From Linyphia triangularis (Eukaryota > Arthropoda > Arachnida > Araneae > Linyphiidae), in the NCBI GenBank assembly GCA_963978545.1, contig OZ021725.1, positions 12,229,197 to 12,293,196 of the forward strand: a DNA stretch of 64,000 bases. Direction: 5' to 3'. This document shows, in pieces, positions 1 to 11,049 of the stretch (position 1 is its first letter; each line of letters begins with the position of its first letter). The position numbers were made by a program, and so were the translations under genes. Below the pieces are notes generated by a model. The model made no database searches. It was not told the origin of the DNA and saw only the letters and a program-made list of their open reading frames with translations.

Positions 1-17
1 AAAACCCTTATAAATAT

Positions 18-197
18 GGTTGGTTGAATTCAGATTATCTGGCGCCGTCAGCAACACGAGGGCTATAATGCGCCGAAACATTTCGTCATTTAACAAACCA
101 ACATACATTTACAAACACCCATGCCCACACGGGACTCGGAACCCGCAACCTCGCGGTCTAGAAGCTAGCACGCTAACCACTAAATCGTTTGGTCAGC
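18..197 (-). mobile_element. tRNA-derived SINE, family 1 (copy 1)
   Basis: Reversed copy of the commonest repeat in the window. Read on the minus strand, the family starts with a tRNA-like head containing a B box (GGTTCGAGTCC), continues through a unique body, and ends in CCAACCAACC. This copy has a diverged head and an extra base in the B box. I could not find a target-site duplication. It is a dead SINE, not a tRNA gene. Confidence 0.85.
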
Positions 198-406
198 ACC
201 AATTCTAGTGAATTGAAAAATTGCTCCCCCATTTGATCTGGACAATATCGGTCTATTGTTCACAAAAAGGCTACAATACAGCAAATGTCTTCCTCGTGGA
301 ACCCCACTTGGAAAATGGGCCTAATCACGTATTTACACTAGACACGTGTCACTCTAGACAATGTGAAGGGAGCCATTTTTTTGTAATGGGCAATATCTCA
401 AGCAAT

Positions 407-587
407 GGTTGGTTGTTTTCCGATTATCTGGCACCCTCAGCAACACGAGGGCTATAATGCGCCGAAACATTCGTCATTAGACAGGTCAACATACATTTAC
501 AAACACCCATGTCTAACACGGGACTCGGAACCCGAAACCTCGCGGTCTAGAAGCTAGCACGCTAACCACTATACCGTTTGGTCGGCC
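407..587 (-). mobile_element. tRNA-derived SINE, family 1 (copy 2)
   Basis: Near-full copy, minus orientation, tail repeat at 407 and tRNA-like head ending near 587. The short string CAATGG occurs on both sides and may be a short target-site duplication, but it overlaps the SINE tail repeat. Confidence 0.88.
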
Positions 588-599
588 AATGGTTGACGG

Positions 600-1344
600 C
601 AAAATTAGTTTTAGAATATGCTGTGGTACACGAGGGGTGCAAAGACGTTAATTTTTTCATTATTATCATCAGTTTGACGTTGATTTTTCGATCGATTATC
701 TAAAAGTTATAGTAGTTAATTAATAGTAATTTCTAATTCTTTGAATATTCAAAAATCAATATCGGAGACAATTTTCAGCAAATCATACCACTTTTCTCAA
801 TTTTTTTTTTTTTTTTAATTTTTTTTTTAATCAAGCAGGGTGAGAATGCACCACCTCAAAGCTCCCCGACAGCGCTCACGTTTCAAGTCTGAACGATACA
901 ATCCTCGAAAAAATAAGGTAAAATTATTTACTTGGATCGACAAACCAACGTCAAAATATTCCTCAATACGGAAATAGTGCTAGGATACAAAATTCCCGAC
1001 AAAAACATATAAACAGCCACGTAATGAGACAGGTACGTGGAGCTTTTGCGAACTAATATTCACAATTTCCTTCTTGAAATATCATCGAACGTTCATGCCT
1101 TACAGTTACAGTGCCATAAAATAAAGGTGGGTCTTTTCCTATTTTGCTGCGACGCAAGCATTTCGATTACTGTAGCAGAAAATACGAGATAATCGAATAA
1201 TAATCACTGCTAAGTACGTTCTCGATTAAACAGAAATAACGAAAGAGTTTTTTCTAGGATGGTGACAGGTTAAAGACAGAGAATAATGCAAGTTCAGGTG
1301 CCAATATCGAACATCAATACGAAATTCTTTTATAAAATGCTAAG
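600..1344. other. AT-rich sequence, nothing recognised
   Basis: No coding region or recognisable repeat end seen. A T-rich run lies near 800-830. Confidence 0.5.
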
Positions 1345-1895
1345 AAATGCTAATAGATTATGGATGTAATGGTCTGCTGGTACAGAAATGGCCGAAACGC
1401 GTGAAATAATTCGTTAGGGAAACATGTTCCAACTTGCCGAATAATGAGCATTCTTTATTTGGGAAACCACAGCTCTTTAATTTTAAATGGGGAAGGGTAC
1501 AGACGACTTTACTTCTTTGGCGTCAAATACTTCCATCTTTTAAAAGGAAGCCAAGTTGGCCAAAAGTGTTACTAAGTGAAGACCTAATAACAAAGCCAAC
1601 TTCGTCCACTTTTAAAAGGTGGACGTAATATTGCCAGTTTGGCTCGCATTTAAAAGATGCAAGTATTTGGACTCTAGAGAATTGATATAGTCTATCCTTC
1701 CTTATTGAAAATTAAAGAGGTGGGTTACCAAATAAAAGCTCATTATTTAGTAAGTTACGAGATATTAGACTATCGGATTTAGTTCTACTCGTTCAAAGTC
1801 GATTATTTTTAAACATTTTCGGCCATTTTTTCCCCGGAAGACCGGTATATTCGTTATCTACCAACATTCCTCTACATTTTATAAAAATTCAGATC
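1345..1895. repeat. Diverged copy of the ~660-bp palindromic MITE
   Basis: Shares ordered blocks with the better copies (12252-12911 and others): the segment around 'ctggtctgcc...aaaatggccgaaac', the poly-T plus 'accctcactctttaat' region and the right arm with 'cggccattttt'. Both ends are degraded and the central cyclic-AMP-response-like palindrome is lost, so this is the oldest copy in the window. Confidence 0.6.
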
Positions 1896-2228
1896 ATTGA
1901 AATACCCAAACTTGAAAGTCGCCTCGCTGATTATTATGAAATAGACAAAATTAACCAATAGTTTTGAAAGGCCTAATTTCTTGGAAGTTAACGGTTTTAT
2001 TTTTCTCGTAAGAAAACGTTAATACAATACTTTTATTTATTCTTGTGCTTATTACAGAAATAGTCTTCATAACAAAGTTTAGTGACTTTAATTTTAACCC
2101 GAAAAATTTAACTCCATAATGCCAACACCAGAGGTTTTTTTTCCAGCATACTATTCGTTAAAAGCTAATTAGGATGTTTCGTTAATTTATCAACTGATTT
2201 TAAAATTCAGCGTGGCCTCAAAATTCAG

Positions 2229-2415
2229 TTGGTTAGGTGGTTGTTTTCAGATTATCTGGCGCCGTCAGCAACACGAGGACTATAATGCGCCGAAACTTTC
2301 GTCATTAGACAAGCCAACAAACATTTCCAAACACCCATGCCTTACACGGGACTCGAACCCGCAACCTCGCGGTCTAGAAGCTAGCACGCTAACCACTATA
2401 CCGTTTGATCGGTCA
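2229..2415 (-). mobile_element. tRNA-derived SINE, family 1 (copy 3)
   Basis: Minus-orientation copy flanked by a 10-bp direct repeat CAAAATTCAG at 2219-2228 and 2416-2425. This target-site duplication supports target-primed retrotransposition. Confidence 0.9.
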
Positions 2416-2760
2416 CAAAATTCAGTAAAAAAGTTCCCCGACAAATTTCTAAATACTGACCCAATTTTACGGCGAACTTTTAATTCAAATTTCTTCAATT
2501 TTTCCAGATGTGTAGACAACCTGAACGAAGAGAACACGTAGACAACAGAAACAACATGCCAATTTTTTTTATATGATTTTGGTGGTAATGAAAAGTTTAA
2601 ATTATTCCGTAACATTAAACTTCTAACGATTACCAGCACAAGTATCTGGGGAAATGGCGCCAAAATAAGTAAGAACGGGAAAACATGCCTGGAAATGTCC
2701 CCGATTTGTTCCAGATTCAGAAAACTCCCCAACATTTCCAGGTTCTGTGGTCAATCTGTA
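2416..2760. repeat. Dispersed non-coding repeat (relative of 34250-34637)
   Basis: Shares many blocks with 34250-34637, including the segment around 'ggtaatgaaaagtt' and the end 'tttccaggtt'. The other copy ends in TGGCCAGAAAACCTGG-like terminal sequence. Probably a small DNA-transposon derivative; superfamily not identified. Confidence 0.5.
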
Positions 2761-2858
2761 ATTTAAAAAACTACCCTCGATATTTTAAAGCGCCTAGATT
2801 TCTTAATTGGAAAGGAAAAGGTTTCCGAAATTTCATTGGCAAAAGAATTCGTATTTAA

Positions 2859-3565
2859 GGGGGTCCGGTACCGAAAATAAAAAAAACTTTATTTATGTAC
2901 ATTTTTATGTAAAAAATTTATTTTATGTATGAGATACTATTTATATATCTTTGAGAAAAAGTTTTTTTAAATATTGTGTTTAGTTATTTAAAAAAAAATT
3001 AAAAACTAAGAAAAATCCATAATAATTGATGTTTGCGTATTTTGATATAAGTCAAGAAATTTTTTTTTTTTCAAAGTGAAAGCTTTCTGTAATACATAAC
3101 TATATAAAGAAAATTTTGTCTTCACAGAATTTTGATAGGTGAATTAAAAAAAATTCTCAAAGTTAAAATATTGAAATTTTTGCTTTTTTTTATGTTATCT
3201 TTTACGCTAAATGTTATATTTTAAAACAGAATTAAAAAAATAAAATTCTGTGAAGACAAAATATTTAAAACTATATAAATTAAATGCTCCAAAAATTTGA
3301 ATAGCCAATTGTTAATGGTTCTGGAGATATATCGATTTGAATATGCAACATCTGTGAAAAACACTAGTACTCGAAAAACGCACTTCAAGCAGACGCTTCA
3401 ATGTGTTACGCCCATTAGTGATGTTTAAATCACAGGTAATTTTGTGGCGTTCTAATCACCGGAGGAATAAGATAAAAACATCATTCTCTTCAGGAATGTA
3501 TGAACTATTTTTTAAAATCAGAAAAAAAATTGGGATTCTTGAAGAAATTTCGGTACCATACCCCC
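2859..3565. mobile_element. Kolobok-like foldback MITE with TTAA target duplication
   Basis: A 707-bp AT-rich element. Its ends are inverted (GGGGGTCCGGTACCG left, complement of CGGTACCATACCCCC right) and it is flanked by TTAA at 2855-2858 and 3566-3569. The interior is also self-complementary (ATTTTGTCTTCACAGAATTTT near 3113 against AATTCTGTGAAGACAAAAT near 3243). No ORF of transposase size. TTAA duplication with G-run termini fits Kolobok better than piggyBac, but the superfamily is an inference. Confidence 0.75.
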
Positions 3566-3569
3566 TTAA

Positions 3570-4035
3570 ATGAGTAGAAACAAAAAAGAAAAAAAGAATT
3601 ATGTTGACCGAATGAAATACTTGCAATACCTAATGCAATACTGTTAACAATGGTAATTGAAAATATAAAGTCTAAACCATAATGCGTGGATGACCAACGT
3701 TTTCTTCGTTTCCAACAGAACTTACGCAAGTTGATTGAGCCGGATATAAATTTAATCTTAGATTAATTTCTTAATATTAACTCAATCGACATTTTTCCAA
3801 CTAAACCTTTCTCGGCAACTCTTGTCATTGAGGATTTAAATCAGTCACTGTAATCATAGAAAAGCGAAAGTTCCAAGATGTGTTGACAGACATACTATCT
3901 GCGTGCTAATCGCAGCTGATTAAATTCTTAAGAGATTAACTCCGCGAAAAATAGTTTTCAGACGAGAATAAAGATACTATCAGCAAGTTATAGAGGCTAA
4001 GTATATTCTATCAACATCTTCTACTTTTAATTACC
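3570..4035. other. AT-rich sequence, nothing recognised
   Basis: No gene or repeat boundary that I can support. Confidence 0.4.
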
Positions 4036-4039
4036 CATG

Positions 4040-4750
4040 TTTACAAAGGGTAAGAAAACTATAGCATTCAGGTAAAAAACAGATTTTTTTTTGCATTTCT
4101 CCATGTTTTGGAATACCCTGATTTCAAAAAAGAGGTCTAGAAAAATGTCTGAGTGTACGTTGTCAGCATAACTCGCGAATAAATTGATCTACGATGTTCA
4201 AATTTGGTGAGCGGGTAAGTGCTGGCAATGGGACCTTCAAAACCACGCATGCGCATAAGGTAGCTGCCATTGAAAAAATCATGTTTTTCAATGATTGCTA
4301 AAAAACTGCTCAAACGATTTTCACAAAAATCGCTGTGGTAATGCCTCGTAAGGTGTTCTAAACATCCCCTCTTTCGAAATTTCCGTAAAAATATTTTAAT
4401 GGCATAACAAATTAGAAAATGAATGCCTTCAACACAGAGTTCTCTTTCCTTGAGCCATAGTTCATCAACAAACGTTTCTTCTCCTCTCCTCAGTTTTACT
4501 TACAAGAAAGAATAATATAAGAATTATGGGAAAGTATATCGTCAAAATCACCATTTTGGTGGAGTTTTTTTGAAGACACGTATAAGAATTATAAGACTAA
4601 TTATAAGGATATAAGGCCCAACTGGCCAAATTTTCTAAATGGTGAAAATAAAACGGCAAATAACACAAATCCAAGTTATTATAATAGTTTAAAAATTGTG
4701 TGATGTTTCACACCTAGTTTTCATAGGAATTAAAAATGAATATTTAACTA
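4040..4750 (+). repeat. Dispersed repeat family C (copy 1)
   Basis: Matches 53400-54180 directly, and 8875-9635, 16497-17188 and 63540-64000 in reverse. Diagnostic blocks are 'gtcagcataactc', 'tacgatgttcaaatttggtg', 'gcatgcgcataaggtagct' and 'cttaaggtgttctaaac'. No coding capacity seen. Behaves like a non-autonomous DNA transposon, but I could not define its ends. Confidence 0.7.
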
Positions 4751-5027
4751 GAAATGTGGAACAACGCACAAATTTCTATTGCACTCAATAATGGTCACTA
4801 CATTAAATTTTCTAAATATTTTAACGTCGAATTTTGTTAACTAGATCTAATCAATGATCATATCTAGTTAACATCTCCAGCAATAATGATCAGTGATCAT
4901 TATTGCTGGATCCGACAAAAAGGATTGTATGTTTCAGATGAATATTTTGTCAATGTACGGCGGCAAACATTTAAATTGATCTATTGGACAGGTATAATAT
5001 AGCCCATGAATACCAAGTTTTTAACAT

Positions 5028-5685
5028 AAATCCTTTAAATGCATTGCCAATTTTTATATTAATAAACGTAGAGCCGATTCTTTTGTCAGCGTATGCTTGG
5101 AGTTTGCATATAATTTTAAATATCGAAAACAACGTTATCAGCAAAATATGCGGCAAACTAAGTATCAAAATTTATTAAAAACGAATGTAAATTTATGCAT
5201 TCGCATCCAAATATATTTTATGTGTTTTGATTAAAATAATTTTGGCAACAGGAAAGAGTTTCAACAACAATCGGTTACATGAGATTACTATTCCAAAACA
5301 ATTAAAGAAGCTAGTGTAAAAGTAAAACTTGTGTATAGTGACAGTGAAAGCCCCCAAAACTTGATATAATGCATTGTCATCGAATGTATCTGCCAAATTT
5401 CAAACCCGATCAGATGAGGGAAAATGGGTTGGCTTCCGCAAATTTGACCGGCGGCCATACACACAAAATTGAAATTTATAATAAAGATTGGTTGTATTCA
5501 GATTATCTGGCGCCGTCAGCAACACGAGGGCTATAATGCGCCGAAACATTCGTCATTAGACAAGCCAACATACATTTACAAACACCCATGCCTAACACGG
5601 GACTCGGAACCCGCAACCTCGCGGTCTAGAAGCTAGCACGCTAACCACTATACCGTTTGGTCGGCTAAATTTATATAAAGGATTT
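5028..5685 (-). mobile_element. MITE family A with 13-bp TIRs, interrupted by a SINE
   Basis: Left end AAATCCTTTAAAT and right end ATATAAAGGATTT are near-perfect inverted repeats, shared with 15571-16099. The body matches that copy in reverse (for example 'gccgattcttttgtcagcg', 'ttttggcaacaggaaagagtttcaac'). A SINE at 5489-5665 sits just inside the right end, so the MITE is older than that SINE insertion. Confidence 0.75.
5489..5665 (-). mobile_element. tRNA-derived SINE, family 1 (copy 4)
   Basis: Minus-orientation copy inserted in MITE family A. An imperfect duplication beginning AAATTTATA is present on both sides (5472 onward and about 5667 onward). Confidence 0.88.
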
Positions 5686-6151
5686 AGGAAGACAAGCAGG
5701 CATCTTTGACAAGCTTATAAAATGTAAATAAGAGACTATTGAAATACCTCCACATATATTTACAGCTAAAACATCTACAGTCAATTCACGATAGCTCGAA
5801 GTCTCATAAGTAAAATATTCTTTTATCTCGAAGTTTCCATTAGGTTCCAAGACAACTTAATGTTTTTTAACACTAAATTATCTCCATATCTCAAAGGCAC
5901 ATCTTTTAAGTCGAAGTTTTTGTGAAAATATTATCATAACATTTAAAAAAACACACAAAATACTAGTAAAAAAAAGATTTTTATTTTCCCCTCATTACAT
6001 CGTGTTTTACAATTTAACTTGTTACCGGGAAATACCCGTTTGAATTGACGCGTATAGAAAGTAAACATGCTTTCGTTTTTACATTCCATATTCAAAGTGC
6101 GAGTCAAATGGTGGTGGTTTACGTTGGCTTAGAATAACGTTAAAACGTAAA

Positions 6152-6311
6152 TTGAATACGCTTAGTCAAACTCAGAAAGTTAAATTGATCAATGAAACTG
6201 AACAAAATCTGCGATGTAAGAAGAAAGATGTTTTTAAGAGCATAATTCGTACGAATACTCTTTCAACCATTCTGAAAAACAAAGACGATTTTGAGAAGAC
6301 ATACATCGATG
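6152..6311 (+). pseudogene. Tigger-like transposase N-terminal fragment, unit 1 (part a)
   Basis: Encodes the first DNA-binding helix-turn-helix (psq/CENP-B N-like) of a pogo-family transposase. Visible motifs are LSQTQKVKLINETEQ, KKKDV and NTLSTILKNKDDF, the last being the classic TLSTILKNK signature. The frame then runs into a SINE at 6310. The fragment is about 50 codons; full pogo transposases are around 500 residues. Part b resumes at 6505. Confidence 0.75.
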
Positions 6312-6491
6312 GGTTGGTTGGTTTTCAGATTATCTGGCGCCGTCAGCAACACGAGGACTTCAATGCGCCGAAACTTTCGTCATTAGACAAGCCAACATAC
6401 ATTTACAAACACCCATGCCTAACACGGGACTCGAACCCGCAACCTCGCGTTCTAGAAGCTAGCACGCTAACCACTATACCGTTTGGTCGGC
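6310..6491 (-). mobile_element. tRNA-derived SINE, family 1 (copy 5)
   Basis: Minus orientation, flanked by the 13-bp target-site duplication AGACATACATCGA at 6297-6309 and 6492-6504. It interrupts the Tigger-like coding fragment and has the same insertion site as the SINE at 7860-8044. Confidence 0.92.
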
Positions 6492-6523
6492 AGACATACA
6501 TCGAAACTCGATCCATCGTGTAA

Positions 6524-6808
6524 ATGAGTGAAGGCCTTTCTTGGCGTCGGAGCTGCTGTATTAAAATGGTTTTGAGACGTATCCAAACCATAATTCCAAA
6601 ATCCCTCTTAGTAGGAAAAGAAACGGGCTTTACTCGTTTACTAAAAGTTGAAGGATTTATATCGAGTGCAGGATGGCTAGAAAAGTTTAAAGCAAGACAC
6701 AATATTGTCTTCCGGACTCCACAAGAACGAGCAAAAGATGGCATATTTCATCAGACTTCAATAGAAAAAAACTGCCGAGTGACTTCCGAAAACTCTAACT
6801 TCAGATAA
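6524..6808 (+). pseudogene. Tigger-like transposase fragment, unit 1 (part b, second HTH)
   Basis: Carries the CENP-B-type second DNA-binding module: ISSAGWLEKFKARHNIVFR matches the family pattern 'GWLxRFKxRHxI'. It lies downstream of the SINE and is separated from part a by the SINE and a stop. No DDE domain follows. Inference: remnant DNA-binding half of the transposase. Confidence 0.72.
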
Positions 6809-6834
6809 CTCGAAGAATTTGGCCAATCCCTTAA

Positions 6835-7563
6835 CCCTTCTTTGCATGATGATGGAAATTTCCATCATAATATTTAGTCAACAAAAAAAGGTACTCAAAA
6901 CCCTTGTACTGTAAATTTGTTGTTGCTGGCAACTTTTTAAGCGACTATTGCGTACAAAAAAACGCAGTTGTCAAAAAATAGCAAACGTCACTGTCAATTA
7001 CCAGGCCTACAACTTGTCATTCCGCTGTTTGTTGTGACTGGAAGAAATGAGAGAGATTTTAAATTGTTTTATGGAAATAAACGGAGATATAAAATACAAT
7101 AAAAGTGAAAATGAGTGGAAAAAAGGTTTGTTTTCATGTTTTTGTTATTTTATATACAATTTATATCAAAACACTGTGAATAAATTTCTCAAAACTATGC
7201 GATAGAAATTTACATCACTATGCAGTAACTTCACTTGTAATGTACTGTAAACATTTTTTTGTTAATGTTCATTTTATGTTGTTTTTTAGGTAAACATGAA
7301 TGATAGAGATATTGAAGATTTTTACATCATACATTATCATACAGAATAAAGAAGATTTAGTAAAAAATATTTTTTTTATTTATTTATTACTGAGCTAAAT
7401 ATGTGACAATGCATGAGGATGTAAATTTCCATCATATTGTTTTTTACATAATACATATTTTTATTTACACCAAGATTTTTTTAAATATTTTTCCTTTAAT
7501 CTAGAGCATTAATTACATCACCCTGATTTAAAAAAAAAAAAGAAAAAATCATGCAAAGAAGGG
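6835..7563. mobile_element. piggyBac-type MITE
   Basis: A 729-bp non-coding element with perfect 16-bp terminal inverted repeats (CCCTTCTTTGCATGAT) and TTAA target duplications at 6831-6834 and 7564-7567. CCC-starting TIRs plus TTAA are the piggyBac hallmark. Next to the TIRs are sub-terminal GATGGAAATTTCCATCAT-like palindromes. It lies exactly at the junction of the duplicated Tigger units. Confidence 0.85.
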
Positions 7564-7689
7564 TTAACTTGTTACCGGGAAATACCCGTTTGGATTGACG
7601 CGTATAGAAAGCAAATGTGCTTTCGTTTTTACATTCCATATTCAAAGTGCGAGTCAAATGGTGGTTTACGTTGGCTTAGAATAACGTTA

Positions 7690-7859
7690 AAACGTAAATT
7701 GAATACGCTTAGTCAAACTCAGAAAGTTAAATTGATCAATGAAACTGAACAAAATCTGCGATGCAAGAAGAAAGACGTTGTTTTTAAGAACATAATTCGT
7801 ACGAATACTCTTTCAACCATTCTGAAAAACAAAGACGATTTTGAGAAGACATACATCGA
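7690..7859 (+). pseudogene. Tigger-like transposase N-terminal fragment, unit 2 (part a)
   Basis: Near-identical to 6152-6311, with a few substitutions and a 3-base difference (an extra valine codon after KKKDV). Same TLSTILKNK motif and the same SINE interruption. The upstream reading frame is open from 7615, but the family-like part starts near NTLSQTQ. Confidence 0.72.
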
Positions 7860-8044
7860 TTGGTTGGTTGGTTGTATTCAGATTATCTGGCGCCGTCAGC
7901 AACACGAGGGCTATAATGCGCCGAAACATTCGTCATTAGACAAGCCAACATACATTTACAAACACCCATGCCTAACACGGGACTCGAACCCGCAACCTCG
8001 CGTTCTAGAAGCTAGCACGCTAACCACTATACCGTTTGGTCGGC
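7860..8044 (-). mobile_element. tRNA-derived SINE, family 1 (copy 6)
   Basis: Same insertion site and target-site duplication (7847-7859 and 8045-8057) as copy 5. This copy arose by duplication of its host element, not by an independent insertion. Confidence 0.92.
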
Positions 8045-8076
8045 AGACATACATCGAAACTCGATCCATCGTGTAA

Positions 8077-8313
8077 ATGAGTGAAGGCCTTTCTTGGCGT
8101 CGGAGCTGCTGTATTAAAATGGTTTTGAGACATATCCAAACCATAATTCCAAAATCCCTCTTAGTAGGAAAAGAAACGGGCTTTACTCGTTTACTAAAAG
8201 TTGAAGGATTTATATCGAGTGCAGGATGGCTAGAAAAGTTTAAAGCAAGACACAATATTGTCTTCCGGACTCCACAAGAACGAGCAAAAGATGGCATATT
8301 TCATCAGACTTGA
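8077..8313 (+). pseudogene. Tigger-like transposase fragment, unit 2 (part b, second HTH)
   Basis: Second copy of the GWLEKFKARHN module, almost identical to 6524-6808 but ended early by a TGA at the position where unit 1 reads a serine codon. Not functional. Confidence 0.7.
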
Positions 8314-8574
8314 ATAGAAAAAACTGCCGAGTGACTTCCGAAAACTCTAACTTCAGATAACTCGAAGAATTTGGCCAATCCCTTAAACTTTGAGTTATCA
8401 CGAGTTGACTGTATAACAATACGCCTCAAAGTCATGCCAACAAGTTAGATATGTCAAAAAGCCTTTCTAAGATAAGTCGTTTTTCTCCAAAAATGAACAA
8501 ATTTATAGGGAAGATCTGGTTAGTTACATTTGGAGTATAAAAAATTATCCTATCTTCTAGCTCAGTGCATTTAG

Positions 8575-8741
8575 GTTGGTTGTATTCAGATTATCTGGCG
8601 CCGTCAGCAACACGAGGGCTATAATGCGCCGAAACATTTCGTCATTTAACAAACCAACATACATTTACAAACATCCATGCCAACACGGGACTCGAACCCG
8701 CAACCTCGCGGTCTAGAAGCCAGCACGCTAACCACTATACC
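8575..8741 (-). mobile_element. tRNA-derived SINE, family 1 (copy 7)
   Basis: Minus orientation with a perfect 14-bp target-site duplication CTCAGTGCATTTAG at 8561-8574 and 8742-8755. It inserted into a dispersed repeat whose 'cagtgcatttagaaac' block recurs near 20395, 41960 and 47250. Confidence 0.93.
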
Positions 8742-8874
8742 CTCAGTGCATTTAGAAACTACCCTGCCTAAAACTTTGAAATTTGACGAGCAGGTACAAA
8801 AATAATCACTTAATGAAATGACAAATTATTTTCATTTAGCTAATGACAAAACCAGGCGGAGCAACTGCATATGC

Positions 8875-9635
8875 ACTGACGTAAAGATTTCAAATAGAAA
8901 AACTAGGGGTGTGGAACATCGCAAAACTTTCGATTACACTATATTACCGATGTGTATTTGTGTCATTTATCGTTTTTATATTTTCATCATCAGCTTAGAA
9001 AAAATGGCCAGTCTGGCGATAATTCTTATATGGGTCTTTAAAATAAAAAAAAAATTAAAAACTTCGCCAAAATGGTGTTTTTGGCTGTATACTTTTCGGA
9101 AATTCCGATGTTATCCTTTGTTATAAATGAAACTAAAGAGGAGAAAAAACGATCGTTGATGAGCTACGGTTCAAGCAAAGAGGACTCTGCGTTGAAGGCA
9201 TTCGTTTTTCAACTTTTTACGCCATTAAAGCATTCTTACGGGAATTTCGGAGGCGGTAATGTTTAGAACACCTTAAGAGGCGCATTAGCAGTGATTTTTA
9301 TCAAAATCGTTGGGAGCCGTTTTTTAGCAATCATTAAAAAACATGATTTTTTTTTCAATGGCAGCTACCTTATTCGCATGCGCGACTTCTGACGTAAACC
9401 TTAATGGTAGGTCCTTGGGCCATCACCAACCTGCTCACCAAATTTGAACATCGTAGGTCAATTTGTTCGGGAGTTATGCTGACCACAGACATTCTTTCTT
9501 GATCACTTTTTTGAGATCAGGATGTTCCGAAACGTGAGCAATGCAAAAAAAAAAAAAAACGATTTTTTTTTTTGGACCGAATTCTTTACTTTATTACCCT
9601 ATGTAGTACATATGGGTAATTGAAAGTAATAAAAT
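8875..9635 (-). repeat. Dispersed repeat family C (copy 2)
   Basis: Reverse-orientation copy containing the 'ggaatttcggaggcggtaatgtttagaacaccttaag' homologous block, the CGCATGCGCG segment near 9376 and the 'gaacatcgtaggtcaat' block. It ends in a poly-A run near 9545-9560 and 'gggtaattgaaagta'. Confidence 0.7.
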
Positions 9636-9756
9636 GCATTAGACCTTATTTCGAGTTTTTAATTTATGTTATTTCATTAATCGAACTTTTTCGCACCTAC
9701 TCCTCAAATGTGAAGGACATACAGTTTCTAAACGCACTGGGTCATGTCGTTATCAT

Positions 9757-10590
9757 CGATATAGATAAACAACTGGACAGACAGCTTAACGCTGGGAAAA
9801 TGAAGCCATTGCCAGATGCCTTTGGGTGGACGAAAAAGACGGATTGCCGAGGATTGAAAATAAAATTTTGGATTGTACACAGCAGAAATGTCAATAGACT
9901 TTAATTAGTAATAATATGCAACAAAAATATCTGCTCTAGCACTTTACAAGGTTTCTCGCATTCCCATCCAACTATAAAAGTGAACTGTGATTGGTTAATC
10001 ATCCACCCAGTGTCATTAACCAATGGAACGTTTTTCTCCTCCTTGCATTGGAGCAATCTATCCAGCTGCTTAATTGTATAGATCAACGTTAGCCACTACG
10101 CAGTCCGCGGGCCGGATTCGGCCCGCGACAGATTTTTCTGCGGCCCGCCAGCACCACAAAAGATTGAGAAAAAAAAATCGCATTTCATGATATGGACTTT
10201 TACATAATTGGTTTTTACATAATTGTACCAAAATAATATGTGCCAACTATGTAGAACCATCGATATAGATAAACTGGATAGACTGGTCCATTGTCAATGC
10301 AAAGGGAAAAACGCGCCGGGGATTGCGAAGCTGGTGGGAAGATTAACCAATCACAGTTCACTTTTATAGTTGGATGGGAATGTGAAAAACCTTGTAAAGT
10401 GTTAGAGTAAATATTTTTTTGTACATTATTACTAATTAAGGTCTACTATTGACATTTCTGCTGTGTACAACCCAAAATTTTATTTTCAATCCTCGGCAAT
10501 CCGTATTTTTTATCCCACCAATAGCATCTGGCAATGGTTTCATTTTCCCACCGTTAAGCAGTCTACCCAGTTTATTTATATCGATGTGTA
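9757..10590. repeat. Large foldback (long inverted repeat) with GC-rich loop
   Basis: The left arm from 9757 ('catcgatatagataaac') to about 10085 reads back as the right arm, about 10258-10590. Matching blocks include 'ggattgaaaataaaattttgg' and the sequences around 'gtgaactgtgattggttaa'. The loop holds the palindrome GCGGGCCGGATTCGGCCCGC near 10105. A second, interrupted copy lies at 20770-21660. No ORF is shared by the arms. Confidence 0.7.
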
Positions 10591-10659
10591 GAACAGAGCT
10601 CTCCACTATGTGCCCGAAGAAACTATATGAAGAAGTTTTCAGTAAGGTGGTTTTCATCA

Positions 10660-11040
10660 AGAATACAGGAATAACTTAATAAATTATCCAAAATGAAATT
10701 CAGTTAATTGACTGCAACAAATACTCCGAAAGACATTGTCTCTACCATAAAATAAACTGAACGATTTTGACCGCCATCGTCTCACAATTGGTATCTACTA
10801 GAACGGACTAATCTGATTAGAAGTTAGGTCAAGTCACACTGTCACGTTGAAACAAATGATTAATTTGTTCTTTCGATTTTGTTTTATTAATAATGCAAAT
10901 TATTTTTTTTAATTAATTAAAAATATAGATAATCAAATTTCAATTGTAATTTTATAACGATAAAAAAAAATTAATACTTTTTCTAGTTTTCAGAAATACT
11001 ATATATTGTTAAATCGATAATAATTAAGGATACATATTTT
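10660..11040. other. AT-rich sequence, nothing recognised
   Basis: No supported feature. Confidence 0.4.
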
Positions 11041-11049
11041 GGTGTACCG

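Larger units (their letters stand above)
5778..8411 (+). mobile_element. Tigger/pogo-type DNA transposon, internally duplicated and defective
   Basis: TA target duplication (5776-5777, 8412-8413) flanks inverted ends CAGTCAATTCACGATAGCTC and the complement of GAGTTATCACGAGTTGACTG. Inside are two near-identical copies (6014-6834 and 7564-8396) of a short transposase N-terminal region. Each carries the same SINE, and a 729-bp piggyBac-type MITE lies between them. The catalytic DDE domain is absent, so the element is non-autonomous. TIR type, TA target and CENP-B-like helix-turn-helix residues together point to the pogo/Tigger group. Confidence 0.8.

Noticed and set aside
6403..6744. 113-codon minus-strand ORF
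   Set aside because: It is the antisense of the SINE plus Tigger fragment, and repeats at 7956-8297 for the same reason.
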